IMG/VR virus record: IMGVR_UViG_3300021964_000281
Span: 1 to 32,308 of that record
DNA: 32,308 nucleotides
Source: a virus
Strand: one strand, 5' to 3'
Program-made: the position numbers and the translations under genes
The notes under the pieces: generated by a model
Told to the model about the DNA's origin: nothing
The model's input: the letters and a program-made list of their open reading frames with translations, nothing else
The model's database searches: none
Part shown: piece after piece, positions 1-8,371 of the stretch
How positions within the stretch are numbered: the first letter of the stretch is position 1
Layout of the letters: each line of letters starts with the position of its first letter

Positions 1-2229
1 TATGGTACAAACTACGGAAGACAATACGGTACCAATTACTTAAAGCAATATACTGGCCAATACACTGGCACGTTTGCTGGAACTTATGGTACAAACTACG
101 CCAAAGCATACACAGCAAACTATGCCCAACAGTATACAGGCAACTATGCCAGACAGTTCAGTGGAACATACAACACTAACTACACAAAAGACTATACTGC
201 AAACTATGCTAAACAATACACTGGAAATTATACTCGCGATTATTCTGGTAACTATACTAAGCAATATAGTACCAATTATACTAAACAATATACAGGTAAT
301 TACACTCGCGATTATTCTGGCAACTATACTAAGCAATATGGTACCAATTATACTAAACAATATACTGGTAACTATTCAAGACAATTTGGTGGCACTTACA
401 CAAGAAACTATGTAAAAAATTGGATCAGAACATATGCTAAGCAATATGCAAAATTGTATGCAGGACAATACAATAAACAATATGAAGGCGCGTTTACTGG
501 TACGTATACATCAAACTATGGTGCAGATTATGCAGGTACCTATAATAAGAATTATGCAAACGAGTATGCAGGAACGTATGGTACCAATTATACTAAATTA
601 TATGAAGGCGTATACAACACTACGTTTGTAGGCATATACAATCAACAATATGAAGGCATATTCTCTGGCACTTTCTCAAAATCATATGGTGCTGACTATG
701 CAGGTACATATGGAACAAACTATGCTGGTGAGTATGCTGGAACATACAATACTAACTATAACAAAGGATATGAGGGAGTATTTGCAAAGCAATATGTTGC
801 AACTTACACTGGACTGTTCATTAAAACGTATGTTGGACAATACAACAAACAATATCTTGCTCTGTATGAAGGATCTTTCAACAAAAATTACTCTGCAACG
901 TACGAGGGCGTGTATACAAAACAATATCTCAAGCAGTACACAGGGTTATGGTCTAAAAATTATATTAATATCTACAGTGCATTGTATGAAGGCGCATACA
1001 ACAAAAACTATGTAGGAAATTATACAAGAGATTACATTAAGTCGTATAATAAAAATTATGAAAGAGCATACGTAGGAATATTTAACTTATTCTATTCTGG
1101 AACATTTGCTGCGCAATATGCTGGATCAAGAACATACACTGGTCAATATAATAAACAGTATGAAGGTACATTTAATAAGAATTACACTAAGCAATATGCT
1201 GGTACAAGAACGTATGCGGACCAATATGGAACAAATTATGCTAAAACATACGCACCTGGATACGTAAAAGCATATGCAGGTCAGTATGCTGGATCCAGAA
1301 CATATGCTGGTCAATATACAGGCAACTTTGAAGGCGCTTTTAATAAGACATATGTTTCAGTAGCATATATTAAAGCATATGCTAAACTATGGGCCGGATC
1401 AAGAACATATAACGGTGATTACACTGGCTACTATAATGGGTTCTATAATAAGTCATATGAAAAAGCATATGCGGGTATCTATACAGGATACTATATAGGA
1501 ATTTATGAGGGACCTCAAATATACGAAGGCGTGTATACAGGCGTGTACGAAGGAACGTATACCAAGCAATACGAAGGCGCATACAACACAACGTATCTTG
1601 GAAACTACACAAAACAATACGAAGGTGCATTTACAGGCAACTACATAAAAACATATATTGGTCAATACAGTCAACAGTTTAGTAAAACATATGAAGGTGC
1701 TTTTAACAAACAATTTGAAGGAGCATTTACAAAACAATATGAAGGAGCTTACGTTGGCGACTTTGTTAAAGTGTGGGCCGGTGACTATTCTGGTCAATAC
1801 ACTAAAACTTATCTTGGATTGTATGAAGGAACATTTGAAGGAGTGTTCCAAAGACAGTATAGCGGTACTTACTTAAAAGTTTATACAAAAGAGTATGAAG
1901 GATCGTTTACTGGATACTACAGCAGTCAGTTTGAAAAAGTATGGGTAGGTCTATACACTAAACTGTATCAAGGTCAGTACTCGCAATTGTTTACTGGGTA
2001 TTTTGATAAAGTATATGAAGGCGTATTTACTGGTTACTACACAACCCAATATACAAAAACATATATTGGCCAGTATACTAAGACATATACAAAACAATAC
2101 GAAGGAACTTTTATTGGAAATTATGTTGCCACGTACCTTGGAAACTATGATAATGCCTGGTCAGGATTAACAGTTGACTCTGGAACTGAAACAATTTCTA
2201 CAGTTAAATTGTGGTTAAGAGTAGCTTAA
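1..2229 (+). CDS. Aromatic tetrapeptide-repeat virion protein (5' truncated)
   Basis: The frame is open from the first base, so this is the C-terminal 742 residues of a larger protein whose start lies outside the window. Almost the whole length, to about residue 723, is a repeat of four residues beginning with Tyr, Phe or Trp, for example YTGN, YTKQ, YEGA and YAGQ. Gly-containing tetrads often alternate with Lys/Arg-containing ones. The register is broken only by short insertions, mostly YAGSRT-like hexads. A non-repetitive tail (TVDSGTETISTVKLWLRVA) ends the protein and may be a folding or trimerisation cap. There is no signal peptide or membrane segment in the visible part. Position beside fibre genes suggests a fibre or other surface protein. 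I recall similar aromatic repeats in structural proteins of marine T4-like phages but cannot verify this, and no biochemical function is known to me. Confidence 0.85.
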   Translation, partial: YGTNYGRQYGTNYLKQYTGQYTGTFAGTYGTNYAKAYTANYAQQYTGNYARQFSGTYNTNYTKDYTANYAKQYTGNYTRDYSGNYTKQYSTNYTKQYTGNYTRDYSGNYTKQYGTNYTKQYTGNYSRQFGGTYTRNYVKNWIRTYAKQYAKLYAGQYNKQYEGAFTGTYTSNYGADYAGTYNKNYANEYAGTYGTNYTKLYEGVYNTTFVGIYNQQYEGIFSGTFSKSYGADYAGTYGTNYAGEYAGTYNTNYNKGYEGVFAKQYVATYTGLFIKTYVGQYNKQYLALYEGSFNKNYSATYEGVYTKQYLKQYTGLWSKNYINIYSALYEGAYNKNYVGNYTRDYIKSYNKNYERAYVGIFNLFYSGTFAAQYAGSRTYTGQYNKQYEGTFNKNYTKQYAGTRTYADQYGTNYAKTYAPGYVKAYAGQYAGSRTYAGQYTGNFEGAFNKTYVSVAYIKAYAKLWAGSRTYNGDYTGYYNGFYNKSYEKAYAGIYTGYYIGIYEGPQIYEGVYTGVYEGTYTKQYEGAYNTTYLGNYTKQYEGAFTGNYIKTYIGQYSQQFSKTYEGAFNKQFEGAFTKQYEGAYVGDFVKVWAGDYSGQYTKTYLGLYEGTFEGVFQRQYSGTYLKVYTKEYEGSFTGYYSSQFEKVWVGLYTKLYQGQYSQLFTGYFDKVYEGVFTGYYTTQYTKTYIGQYTKTYTKQYEGTFIGNYVATYLGNYDNAWSGLTVDSGTETISTVKLWLRVA
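217..360 (+). repeat. 72-bp tandem duplication (two copies) inside the tetrad repeat
   Basis: Bases 217-288 and 289-360 encode nearly the same 24 residues, six tetrads each, differing at one amino acid (Ser versus Gly at the start of the fifth tetrad) and at scattered synonymous sites. This is the clearest recent duplication in a region that repeats every 12 bases throughout. It suggests that the array grows by unequal exchange or slippage in multiples of 12 bases. Confidence 0.85.
1117..1521 (+). repeat. Cluster of register-breaking hexad insertions in the tetrad array
   Basis: Six interruptions of the four-residue period lie in this stretch: YAGSRT at 1117-1134, YAGTRT at 1195-1212, YAGSRT at 1285-1302, a five-residue YVSVA at 1351-1365, WAGSRT at 1390-1407 and YEGPQI at 1504-1521. 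Spacing between the SRT/TRT hexads is 78, 90 and 105 bases. The rest of the array keeps strict four-residue spacing, so these are likely kinks, junctions or loops in the folded fibre. Confidence 0.8.
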
Positions 2230-2238
2230 TGTTGACTT

Positions 2239-2246
2239 TATAAATA
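2239..2246 (+). promoter_or_regulatory. T4-type late promoter TATAAATA
   Basis: A perfect match to the T4 late promoter -10 box read by gp55. By T4 spacing transcription would start near 2252, giving a leader of about 33 bases with GAGG before the ATG at 2285. It follows the end of the repeat protein and would drive the cassette 2285-4676. Confidence 0.75.
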
Positions 2247-2284
2247 GATTCATATAGAATATCATTAACTCGTGAGGATATATT

Positions 2285-2824
2285 ATGGCTGAAGAAGCAA
2301 AAGAAGCAAAGGTGCCTGAGGGCGCCAATATAAAACAACCTAAACCAGAGAGACCGCAGAGATCAGGATTAACTATTCCTGAATTTTCTGTCGACGCTAG
2401 TTTACCAAATATCTGCTATCCACATTATACTAATAATGCTAGAGATCAACTTTCTTGTGTTCTGATTAGACCAGATGGAATGGCAATGATAGAACAAAAT
2501 ATTCCTAGGGATGAAAAACATCCACTTTACAGAGATATTAAAAGACAGTTTACAGATCAAGAGATTGATCATAACACGGAGCGTGAGATTGCAATCCAAC
2601 AAGCAAAAGCTAAGGATGCTGATCTTAAAACAAAGGATGAAAACAGAGAGAGACGTAGAGCAGAGTTATGGGCACGCAAAAGCACTTTCTTAGATTTAGA
2701 TGTAGTTAAAAATACTCAGCATAAAAATCTTAAAAGAAAATTACGACAAGCTACTAATCCTGAAGAAGCTCTAGCATACGGCGTAGCGATCATCATTAAA
2801 GAGTCTGAAAAAGATGGAGAATAA
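2285..2824 (+). CDS. Hypothetical charged protein
   Basis: 179 residues, which I do not recognise. The first 30 residues are rich in Lys, Glu and Pro and probably disordered. Residues 30-75 form a short block (IPEFSVDASLPNICYPHY) that looks globular. About 85-150 is highly charged and probably helical, with an Arg-rich stretch RERRRAELWARK. The start is supported by GAGG 8 bases upstream and by a late promoter. The last codons overlap the glycosyltransferase start by 11 bases, so the two are probably translationally coupled. It lies between a fibre-like gene and a sugar-transfer gene, so a role as a virion or assembly accessory protein is possible but unsupported. Confidence 0.7.
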   Translation: MAEEAKEAKVPEGANIKQPKPERPQRSGLTIPEFSVDASLPNICYPHYTNNARDQLSCVLIRPDGMAMIEQNIPRDEKHPLYRDIKRQFTDQEIDHNTEREIAIQQAKAKDADLKTKDENRERRRAELWARKSTFLDLDVVKNTQHKNLKRKLRQATNPEEALAYGVAIIIKESEKDGE

Positions 2825-3647
2825 AGGATACTTATTAGTGTCCACTATGTCAAAAGCATTTTACGAAGCCATGGTGATGGCAGTTGAATCCTTGAAAGAT
2901 GAAGTTCCGGATGCTAAAGTTGCTGTGTACACTCATGAGGAATGGATACGAGATCAAGATAGACCCTTGTTTGATCATATCGTGACCCCTGTTCCTGTTC
3001 ACGTAAGAACTAAACTATGGGCATTAGATCAATCGCCGTTTGATAAAACAATCTACCTAGATTGTGACGTATTTGTCTTAAACAATGAGATAGAAGAAGT
3101 TTGGGATCATTTAGGCGACCATGATGTTGTAATGTCAGAGAATAGGCCTTATAATGCTAAGGTAGTTTATTTTACTCACGACGACCAAGTTGGCCCAGGA
3201 ATTAAAGGTGCCGAACTAGAACACTACAGATCAGAGCACATGGATCTTTATAGACAAGGTAAAGCTCATAAGTTTCAATGGCACTGTGGTATGTTTGCTT
3301 GGAATAAAAATGAACGTACTCAAAAGTTATGGCAAGAATGGCTGAAGTGGTATAGAAGGCATACGGAGCAAACTACATCACCTTTTCCAAGTGGGCTAGC
3401 TTATTGGGACACATTTGCTTTTTGGAGGGCTCTATATGAGAATCCAGAATTGAATGTAGACATTAAAAGAATGCCAAACGATGCTAAGTATAACTTTGTT
3501 ACTGGTTATAAAGAAACTGAATTGAGACCTGGATCCGAAAAATCAGTTTTACATTACACAATTGATCCAGAATATACTAAGGAGGGATTTATTATCCATG
3601 AGACAAGTTTTGACACTAACTACGGATCTTTTGAAACTTTTAGATGA
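2814..3647 (+). CDS. Glycosyltransferase, GT-A fold (GT8/glycogenin-like)
   Basis: 277 residues. Near the N-terminus (YLLVSTMSKAFYEAM) is a beta-strand-helix pattern typical of nucleotide-sugar binding. KLWALDQSPFDKTIYLDCDV at about residues 67-86 matches the GT8-type pattern of a Lys-Leu helix followed by a DxD motif, here D83-C84-D85, which binds the metal and nucleotide-sugar phosphates. The C-terminal half is rich in Trp and His (FQWHCGMFAWN). The gene overlaps its upstream neighbour by 11 bases. The sugar donor and acceptor cannot be read from sequence. Because the enzyme sits beside fibre genes, decoration of virion proteins is the natural guess; modification of a host surface component or of DNA is also possible. 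Confidence 0.8.
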   Translation: MENKGYLLVSTMSKAFYEAMVMAVESLKDEVPDAKVAVYTHEEWIRDQDRPLFDHIVTPVPVHVRTKLWALDQSPFDKTIYLDCDVFVLNNEIEEVWDHLGDHDVVMSENRPYNAKVVYFTHDDQVGPGIKGAELEHYRSEHMDLYRQGKAHKFQWHCGMFAWNKNERTQKLWQEWLKWYRRHTEQTTSPFPSGLAYWDTFAFWRALYENPELNVDIKRMPNDAKYNFVTGYKETELRPGSEKSVLHYTIDPEYTKEGFIIHETSFDTNYGSFETFR

Positions 3648-4314
3648 GTATCAACAATTCATAATTAATAACAGGCCCGATAAACTTTTACCTAATTGGA
3701 AAACAAAAGGTAAGTTTATGAAAGAAGGTCGTCCAGAATACTCTACATCTATAGAATGTTTGAAAAGTATGCCTGCTGACACTCATGACGGATATCCTCC
3801 TGACAGCTATGGCTATGATATGAATGCTCCTACTTTGCAAAGAGTGTTGGCTGAAGACGGTGATAGATTCACACAAGCAGAAAAAGACGCCATCCGAATG
3901 TACATAGAAAAATCTGAAGAACTTGATGACACATTGGGTGCTTACATTGGATATAAGTTCTGTGCGTTAAAGATGTTCTATCCTGAAGATGGTTATATTG
4001 CATGGCATACTAATTGGAATGTCCCTGGATATAATTGTCTATTCACTTGGAGCGATGGTAAAGGATATTGGAGACATTTAGATTCTACTGATGAGAAGCC
4101 AGGATCCATAATGCCAGATCCAGACACTAAATTAGTTCATCTACAAGACAAAGATGGATGGCATTGCAAATTAGGTTACTATGGTGAGAAGCAAGAACAC
4201 AATAGAATTATGTGGCACTCTGCTTATGGAGGACCTAGAATTACATTAGGATTTGTTGTATACGACGTAAATATTTGGGACGATATTGTTGAAGAGATTA
4301 CATCTGCAGAATGA
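3598..4314 (+). CDS. Putative 2OG-Fe(II) oxygenase-like protein
   Basis: 238 residues from the ATG at 3598, chosen because GGAGGG lies 11 bases upstream; it overlaps the end of the glycosyltransferase gene by 50 bases. A longer reading from TTG at 3562 lacks a ribosome site. The central part reads FYPEDGYIAWHTNWNVPGYN (residues 127-146), then WHCKLGYYG and MWHSAYGG, then PRITLGFVVY (213-222). H137, a later His (H189 or H207) and R214 before TLGF resemble the metal- and 2-oxoglutarate-binding layout of this fold. However, the canonical HxD would here be HTN, so the metal site is non-canonical. It could be an oxygenase, a degenerate relative or another cupin-like protein. The setting beside a glycosyltransferase suggests modification of a polymer or protein. 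Confidence 0.5.
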   Translation: MRQVLTLTTDLLKLLDEYQQFIINNRPDKLLPNWKTKGKFMKEGRPEYSTSIECLKSMPADTHDGYPPDSYGYDMNAPTLQRVLAEDGDRFTQAEKDAIRMYIEKSEELDDTLGAYIGYKFCALKMFYPEDGYIAWHTNWNVPGYNCLFTWSDGKGYWRHLDSTDEKPGSIMPDPDTKLVHLQDKDGWHCKLGYYGEKQEHNRIMWHSAYGGPRITLGFVVYDVNIWDDIVEEITSAE

Positions 4315-4676
4315 AAGATTTAAGATACGATTTTAAGCATGCGCTTATAGAAGAGTATAAAACATACTGGAATGCCTTTCAAGATCCAGATGATGCTTAC
4401 TGTGAATTACTAATAATGGATCCATTAATCAATGACCACTTTAGAAATAGAAAACAACAAGCAAAAGGTTTTCACGGTATAACAGAAACAAGATTGCTAG
4501 ATCAAAATACTTTATGGTTCATTACTTACGCCAAATCACTCAAAGCACTGTCTTGCATAAATGATATAAAGCAAGATGAGATAGATATTATTTGTCGAAA
4601 TAATCGTTGGGAGTCACATAGAAAAATTGTTTCTCTAAAAGACGATCATAAACCAGTGGATCCACTGACTGTTTAA
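4311..4676 (+). CDS. Hypothetical protein
   Basis: 121 residues, not recognised. The ATG overlaps the stop codon of the preceding gene (ATGA), which indicates translational coupling and membership of the 2285-4676 operon. Composition is soluble and probably mostly helical, with aromatic-rich segments (EEYKTYWNAFQDPDDAYCE) and two Cys. No signal peptide, membrane segment or known motif is visible. It is the last gene before a new late promoter. Confidence 0.65.
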   Translation: MKDLRYDFKHALIEEYKTYWNAFQDPDDAYCELLIMDPLINDHFRNRKQQAKGFHGITETRLLDQNTLWFITYAKSLKALSCINDIKQDEIDIICRNNRWESHRKIVSLKDDHKPVDPLTV

Positions 4677-4697
4677 TAGTACATAGCTTCCGTCTCA

Positions 4698-4705
4698 TAT
4701 AAATA
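4698..4705 (+). promoter_or_regulatory. T4-type late promoter TATAAATA
   Basis: Perfect late box 24 bases before the ATG at 4729. A start near 4711 would give an 18-base leader containing the ribosome site AGGAGA. It probably drives the overlapping fibre/surface gene series from 4729 onward. Confidence 0.8.
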
Positions 4706-4728
4706 CATACGTATTATAGGAGATTTGG

Positions 4729-5058
4729 ATGGCAACTAAGGTCAATATAGTCCTAGATCAGGGCACTGATTTTGAAACAACAGTTAACTTAACAAACGAC
4801 GAGGGAGCACAGCTTGACCTTACAGGCATGGCTGCCGCCTCGCAAATCAGAAAAACTTACTCATCCTCTAACTCCGTAGCATTTACAACTGCATTAGCAA
4901 ATAATAATGGAACACTAACTCTTTCATTAAATAACGCTACAACTGCTAGTATGTCTCCAGGCAGATATAAATATGACGTGGAGATAACATCCTCTAGTGG
5001 AGTGATAACACGAATACTAGAAGGAACTGTTACCGTAACACCGGAGGTAACAAGATAA
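4729..5058 (+). CDS. Small beta-rich virion protein, baseplate-upper-like
   Basis: 109 residues. The pattern IVLDQGTDFETTVNLTND, then LDLTGMAAASQIRKTYSS, a NGTLTLSL strand, PGRYKYDVEITSSSG and a closing LEGTVTVTPEVTR is that of the all-beta domain at the N-terminus of phage baseplate upper proteins and of many virion surface proteins. Here it makes up the whole protein. AGGAG lies close before the start, and the stop overlaps the next ATG (TAATG). It is probably a structural component attached to fibre or baseplate; family assignment is by pattern only. Confidence 0.6.
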   Translation: MATKVNIVLDQGTDFETTVNLTNDEGAQLDLTGMAAASQIRKTYSSSNSVAFTTALANNNGTLTLSLNNATTASMSPGRYKYDVEITSSSGVITRILEGTVTVTPEVTR

Positions 5059-5309
5059 TGGCAAACACGTTATTTAACACTAACAGCACCAGTATTAAAG
5101 TAAATCTTGGATCTAGTGGCGGTGTAGTCGGATCTACATTGGGTTCTAATAATGTAACTCTACAAACATCAGCTACCGCAAAAAAGAATATTAGAGATCT
5201 AGATGACGTAAATGATCTAACGGAAGTAGATGGAGGCACATTAGTATATGATGCCGCACTAGATGAGTATGTGCTAAAAGCATTACCGATTGATGGCGGG
5301 GAGTTTTAA
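5058..5309 (+). CDS. Small virion-associated protein with DGGEF C-terminus
   Basis: 83 residues overlapping both neighbours by one base. The N-terminal half is Ser/Thr/Gly/Asn-rich (LFNTNSTSIKVNLGSSGG). The second half contains IRDLDDVNDLTEVDGGTLVY, a segment common in fibre-type proteins, and the end is IDGGEF. Similar DGG-aromatic ends occur on the proteins at 8371 and 9369. Likely a fibre or tail accessory protein, on context and composition only. Confidence 0.6.
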   Translation: MANTLFNTNSTSIKVNLGSSGGVVGSTLGSNNVTLQTSATAKKNIRDLDDVNDLTEVDGGTLVYDAALDEYVLKALPIDGGEF

Positions 5310-8300
5310 TGGCAAATACTGTCGTACAGATTAAACGAAGTAACACTACTTCACAACCAGCTAATCTGGCATATGGGGAATTAGCTTACTCGCTTGTAAG
5401 TAATAATTTATTCATTGGAACTGATTCTAACACTATCATAAAAATTGGTGGTGGGTCTGACGTCGCTTTACTAAACGTCACGCCTGGAGCAGTTACAGGC
5501 GACAAGGCATTAATTGCAAACTCTACCGGTGGCCTAGATAATATAACATTTACAAATGTTGTAACTACCGATCTAACTACTACAGCTAATATATCTGCTT
5601 TTAATTTTACAGCTGATACTATTACGGCCAACACAACATTAACAACATCAAACCTCGATGTCACTTCAACAGCAAATATAGTATCACTTACCGCTAATGA
5701 CATTGTCGTTTCAAACACTTTAACTGTTGATGGTGATATTATATTACGAGGCGATAGCATTACACTTGGTGATGGTGGAGATATTATTAGCTTTGGCGCT
5801 ACAGTAAATTCTCATATCATACCAGATGCTAATGTAACATACGATTTAGGATCCTCTATTGGCTACTGGAGAATGGCTTACGCAAATCAAGTAACGGTAG
5901 GAGCAGATCCAACTGCACCATTACAAGTAGCTACAAAACAATACGTAGACAATATTGAAGCACAGTTAGGAGGTAATAGTATTATAATTGGTCCTCCTGC
6001 TGACGGCGCATATGCAAATGGTTCTGGTTCCGGTAATGTAGAAGGTGCCGTGACATCATTAGAATCAAGCACAAAAATTTCAGATGCTATTGATGTACTC
6101 AATGAAGTGATTCTTAATGTTTACAACAATACTTACGTTCGAGATGTAGTAGCAACTTGTTCAGTTGGCAATACAGGAGGAGCTCCTTTAACCAGTACTT
6201 TAACAATCAATGTGGTTGGTAATGCTGACAGATATGATATAAACTGGGGCGATGGTACATGGACAAACAATACTACAGATTCTACTCCTTCACATACGTA
6301 TACAGACAACACCAATTCACCATTTGATGTAGTTGTTTATGCTAGAAACACAAATGCACTAGGTGAAGGAAATTCAGCAAGTTTTACAGCAACAGATTTA
6401 ATCACTTTATTTACTGGTGATCCAAGTGCAGCATTCCAAATCTATAATGCAGTATCAGGTGGCAGTGTAATAACTGAAGCAAACGTAGGCGAAACAATTT
6501 ATGTTGAAAACGATACAACTAACTCGAATGGTGTTGTTGCTACTTTTAATATCGATTGGGGCGATGGCAGTTCTGAATCGATTGCAAACACATCAGTTGA
6601 AGGTGGTCCAGAAGGAGCTAGAGCAGACCACATTTATGCTACAGGAACTGGAACAGGAACAAATACTATCACAGTGTCCGTTAATACCCATAGCACCGCT
6701 GACCCGTCATCAATACCAGACAGCGCAACTAGAACTATAAAAATATTTGATACAGCTATTGGAGCTCCAGAAGGGTTATCAGGCAAGTCATTTACTTTAA
6801 CATCATCATCAGTGAGTACAGGGACTCCTAAACTAGCATTTAATCATACAGACAATTCAAGCGAGTCTACACTAGGTGTCAATGATACAGTAACAAGATA
6901 TACGACATCTGGAGCAATTCAAACTTCAGGTGAAGCCAATTCACAGGTCGTTTATGATGCATCAGCAGGAACATTATCTGCTATTGTTGATGGATCAGTA
7001 GACGGTTCAATAACATTCGATTCTAGTGATAACACAGGATCAAATAGTTCACTCGTGGTTGTTGACGAGTTAGATTTTTATAACTTTAGTAACACAGGTA
7101 CTTCAGTTAGTGCTTCTAACAGAATACATGCTCCAGGATTATATTCCGGGTTTAGAGCTAGAGTTTCTAAGTCATCCGTATCGACAGGCTTACATACATA
7201 CAAGCTAAGTCATAGTACGACTGGAAATACCTCTGTCCTTCAGTTTGTTAAAGATAATCTAACGGGCACGCCAGTAATAAACTTTAGTGGAACTACGGTG
7301 TCTCAAAACTCAGCAGGAACATTAGCGTATGTTTCAGGGGTACCATATTACACTAATGATGCAGTGCTTGATGTGTCAGGCGTATTAGTATCTAATGTAG
7401 CAGGTCAAGTTTACAGAGATACATCTACTCCTTTCTCTATAATATCAGGAACAAATGTAGAGTCAGATAGTGGATCAGCATTCTCTACACAAACAAAAGG
7501 GTATTCTATATTACCATCTGCAACACTTAACAGCAGCAACCCAATTGCTAATACTGGAGTTGGCGCTAATGTAACTATAGATGATTTCACGGTAAATGTC
7601 AACGGCGGAGGTAGAGTCGTTGAAGGTTTTGCTATGAACATGAATAATATAAATGGAACTGGAGATACTGTCCAACATGCAAACACAAAAATTGCAGTAT
7701 ACAATGGGAACTCTTCGGGCGTTAGAGAAGACAGTATACCCGTATCGTCATCATTGGGAGCAGGGTTTGATACGAACGGAATTAGAGTTGACGCGTTCTC
7801 GTCAACAAATGCAACGCCAACGTTTACAAACAACACAGACTACTACGTAAACAATGCATGGTCAGGCGTAGTTACAGTCGCTGGCACAGATGAAGCAGTT
7901 GTAAGATACGGAAACTTACAACATTATACTACCGACCTTTCAACAGGATATCTACCTGCAGGACCAGATTTAAATACAGGTAGGTCTGGTAGTCAATATT
8001 TTAGATTTGCATTCAAACGAACAACAATGGCAAACTTTGATCTTGTATTAACAGGTAAAGTATCAGGAGTGTTTATTGCAGCACCTAATACTGCAATAGA
8101 TAGTGCTTCAGGATTAAATGGTTGGATTGATGCATCGACAACGTATGGTGGAGCAGGAACACCAGGAAGCGACACCGGCAACGGAGGTAATGGTTCAGAC
8201 GGTTGCGCATTTACATCTGGAGATAGAATTATAGACGGAACAACATATAGCAACCAATCGTTTACATTGACTCTAGGAGATCAAAGCGCTACGGACGCAT

Positions 8301-8371
8301 ATAACAATCAAATATTAGTTTCAATCAAATTAGATGATGGTGACTATTTAACTAAGCTGGAGGTACAATAA
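5309..8371 (+). CDS. Large fibre-type virion protein with two PKD domains
   Basis: 1020 residues. The N-terminus (VVQIKRSNTTSQPANLAYGE) matches the Mtd-like N-terminal module that anchors fibre proteins. Residues about 60-210 are Thr/Ala/Asn-rich strands ending in a YDLGSSIGYWRMAYANQV segment and ATKQYVD, both frequent in tail fibres. Two PKD-type Ig-like domains follow, around 275-365 and 370-485, each with the hallmark WGDG (residues 313-316 and 417-420). The remaining 500 residues are Ser/Thr/Asn/Gly-rich beta repeats. The C-terminus has a Gly-rich patch (GGAGTPGSDTGNGGNGSDG) and a compact end, ILVSIKLDDGDYLTKLEV. PKD domains usually mediate protein or carbohydrate contacts, so adsorption is likely. 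It overlaps both neighbours by one base. Confidence 0.8.
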   Translation: MANTVVQIKRSNTTSQPANLAYGELAYSLVSNNLFIGTDSNTIIKIGGGSDVALLNVTPGAVTGDKALIANSTGGLDNITFTNVVTTDLTTTANISAFNFTADTITANTTLTTSNLDVTSTANIVSLTANDIVVSNTLTVDGDIILRGDSITLGDGGDIISFGATVNSHIIPDANVTYDLGSSIGYWRMAYANQVTVGADPTAPLQVATKQYVDNIEAQLGGNSIIIGPPADGAYANGSGSGNVEGAVTSLESSTKISDAIDVLNEVILNVYNNTYVRDVVATCSVGNTGGAPLTSTLTINVVGNADRYDINWGDGTWTNNTTDSTPSHTYTDNTNSPFDVVVYARNTNALGEGNSASFTATDLITLFTGDPSAAFQIYNAVSGGSVITEANVGETIYVENDTTNSNGVVATFNIDWGDGSSESIANTSVEGGPEGARADHIYATGTGTGTNTITVSVNTHSTADPSSIPDSATRTIKIFDTAIGAPEGLSGKSFTLTSSSVSTGTPKLAFNHTDNSSESTLGVNDTVTRYTTSGAIQTSGEANSQVVYDASAGTLSAIVDGSVDGSITFDSSDNTGSNSSLVVVDELDFYNFSNTGTSVSASNRIHAPGLYSGFRARVSKSSVSTGLHTYKLSHSTTGNTSVLQFVKDNLTGTPVINFSGTTVSQNSAGTLAYVSGVPYYTNDAVLDVSGVLVSNVAGQVYRDTSTPFSIISGTNVESDSGSAFSTQTKGYSILPSATLNSSNPIANTGVGANVTIDDFTVNVNGGGRVVEGFAMNMNNINGTGDTVQHANTKIAVYNGNSSGVREDSIPVSSSLGAGFDTNGIRVDAFSSTNATPTFTNNTDYYVNNAWSGVVTVAGTDEAVVRYGNLQHYTTDLSTGYLPAGPDLNTGRSGSQYFRFAFKRTTMANFDLVLTGKVSGVFIAAPNTAIDSASGLNGWIDASTTYGGAGTPGSDTGNGGNGSDGCAFTSGDRIIDGTTYSNQSFTLTLGDQSATDAYNNQILVSIKLDDGDYLTKLEVQ

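Noticed and set aside
40-360. Open frames on both strands within the tetrad-repeat gene (for example 40-360 -, 74-415 +, 1453-1851 -)
   Set aside because: They are by-products of the 12-base periodic coding array, which leaves other frames open; none has a ribosome site, and products are low-complexity Ile/Ser/Cys/Val strings.
217-360. CRISPR-like or other direct-repeat array
   Set aside because: Repeats are contiguous, 12-base periodic and in frame, with no spacers; they encode the protein tetrads.
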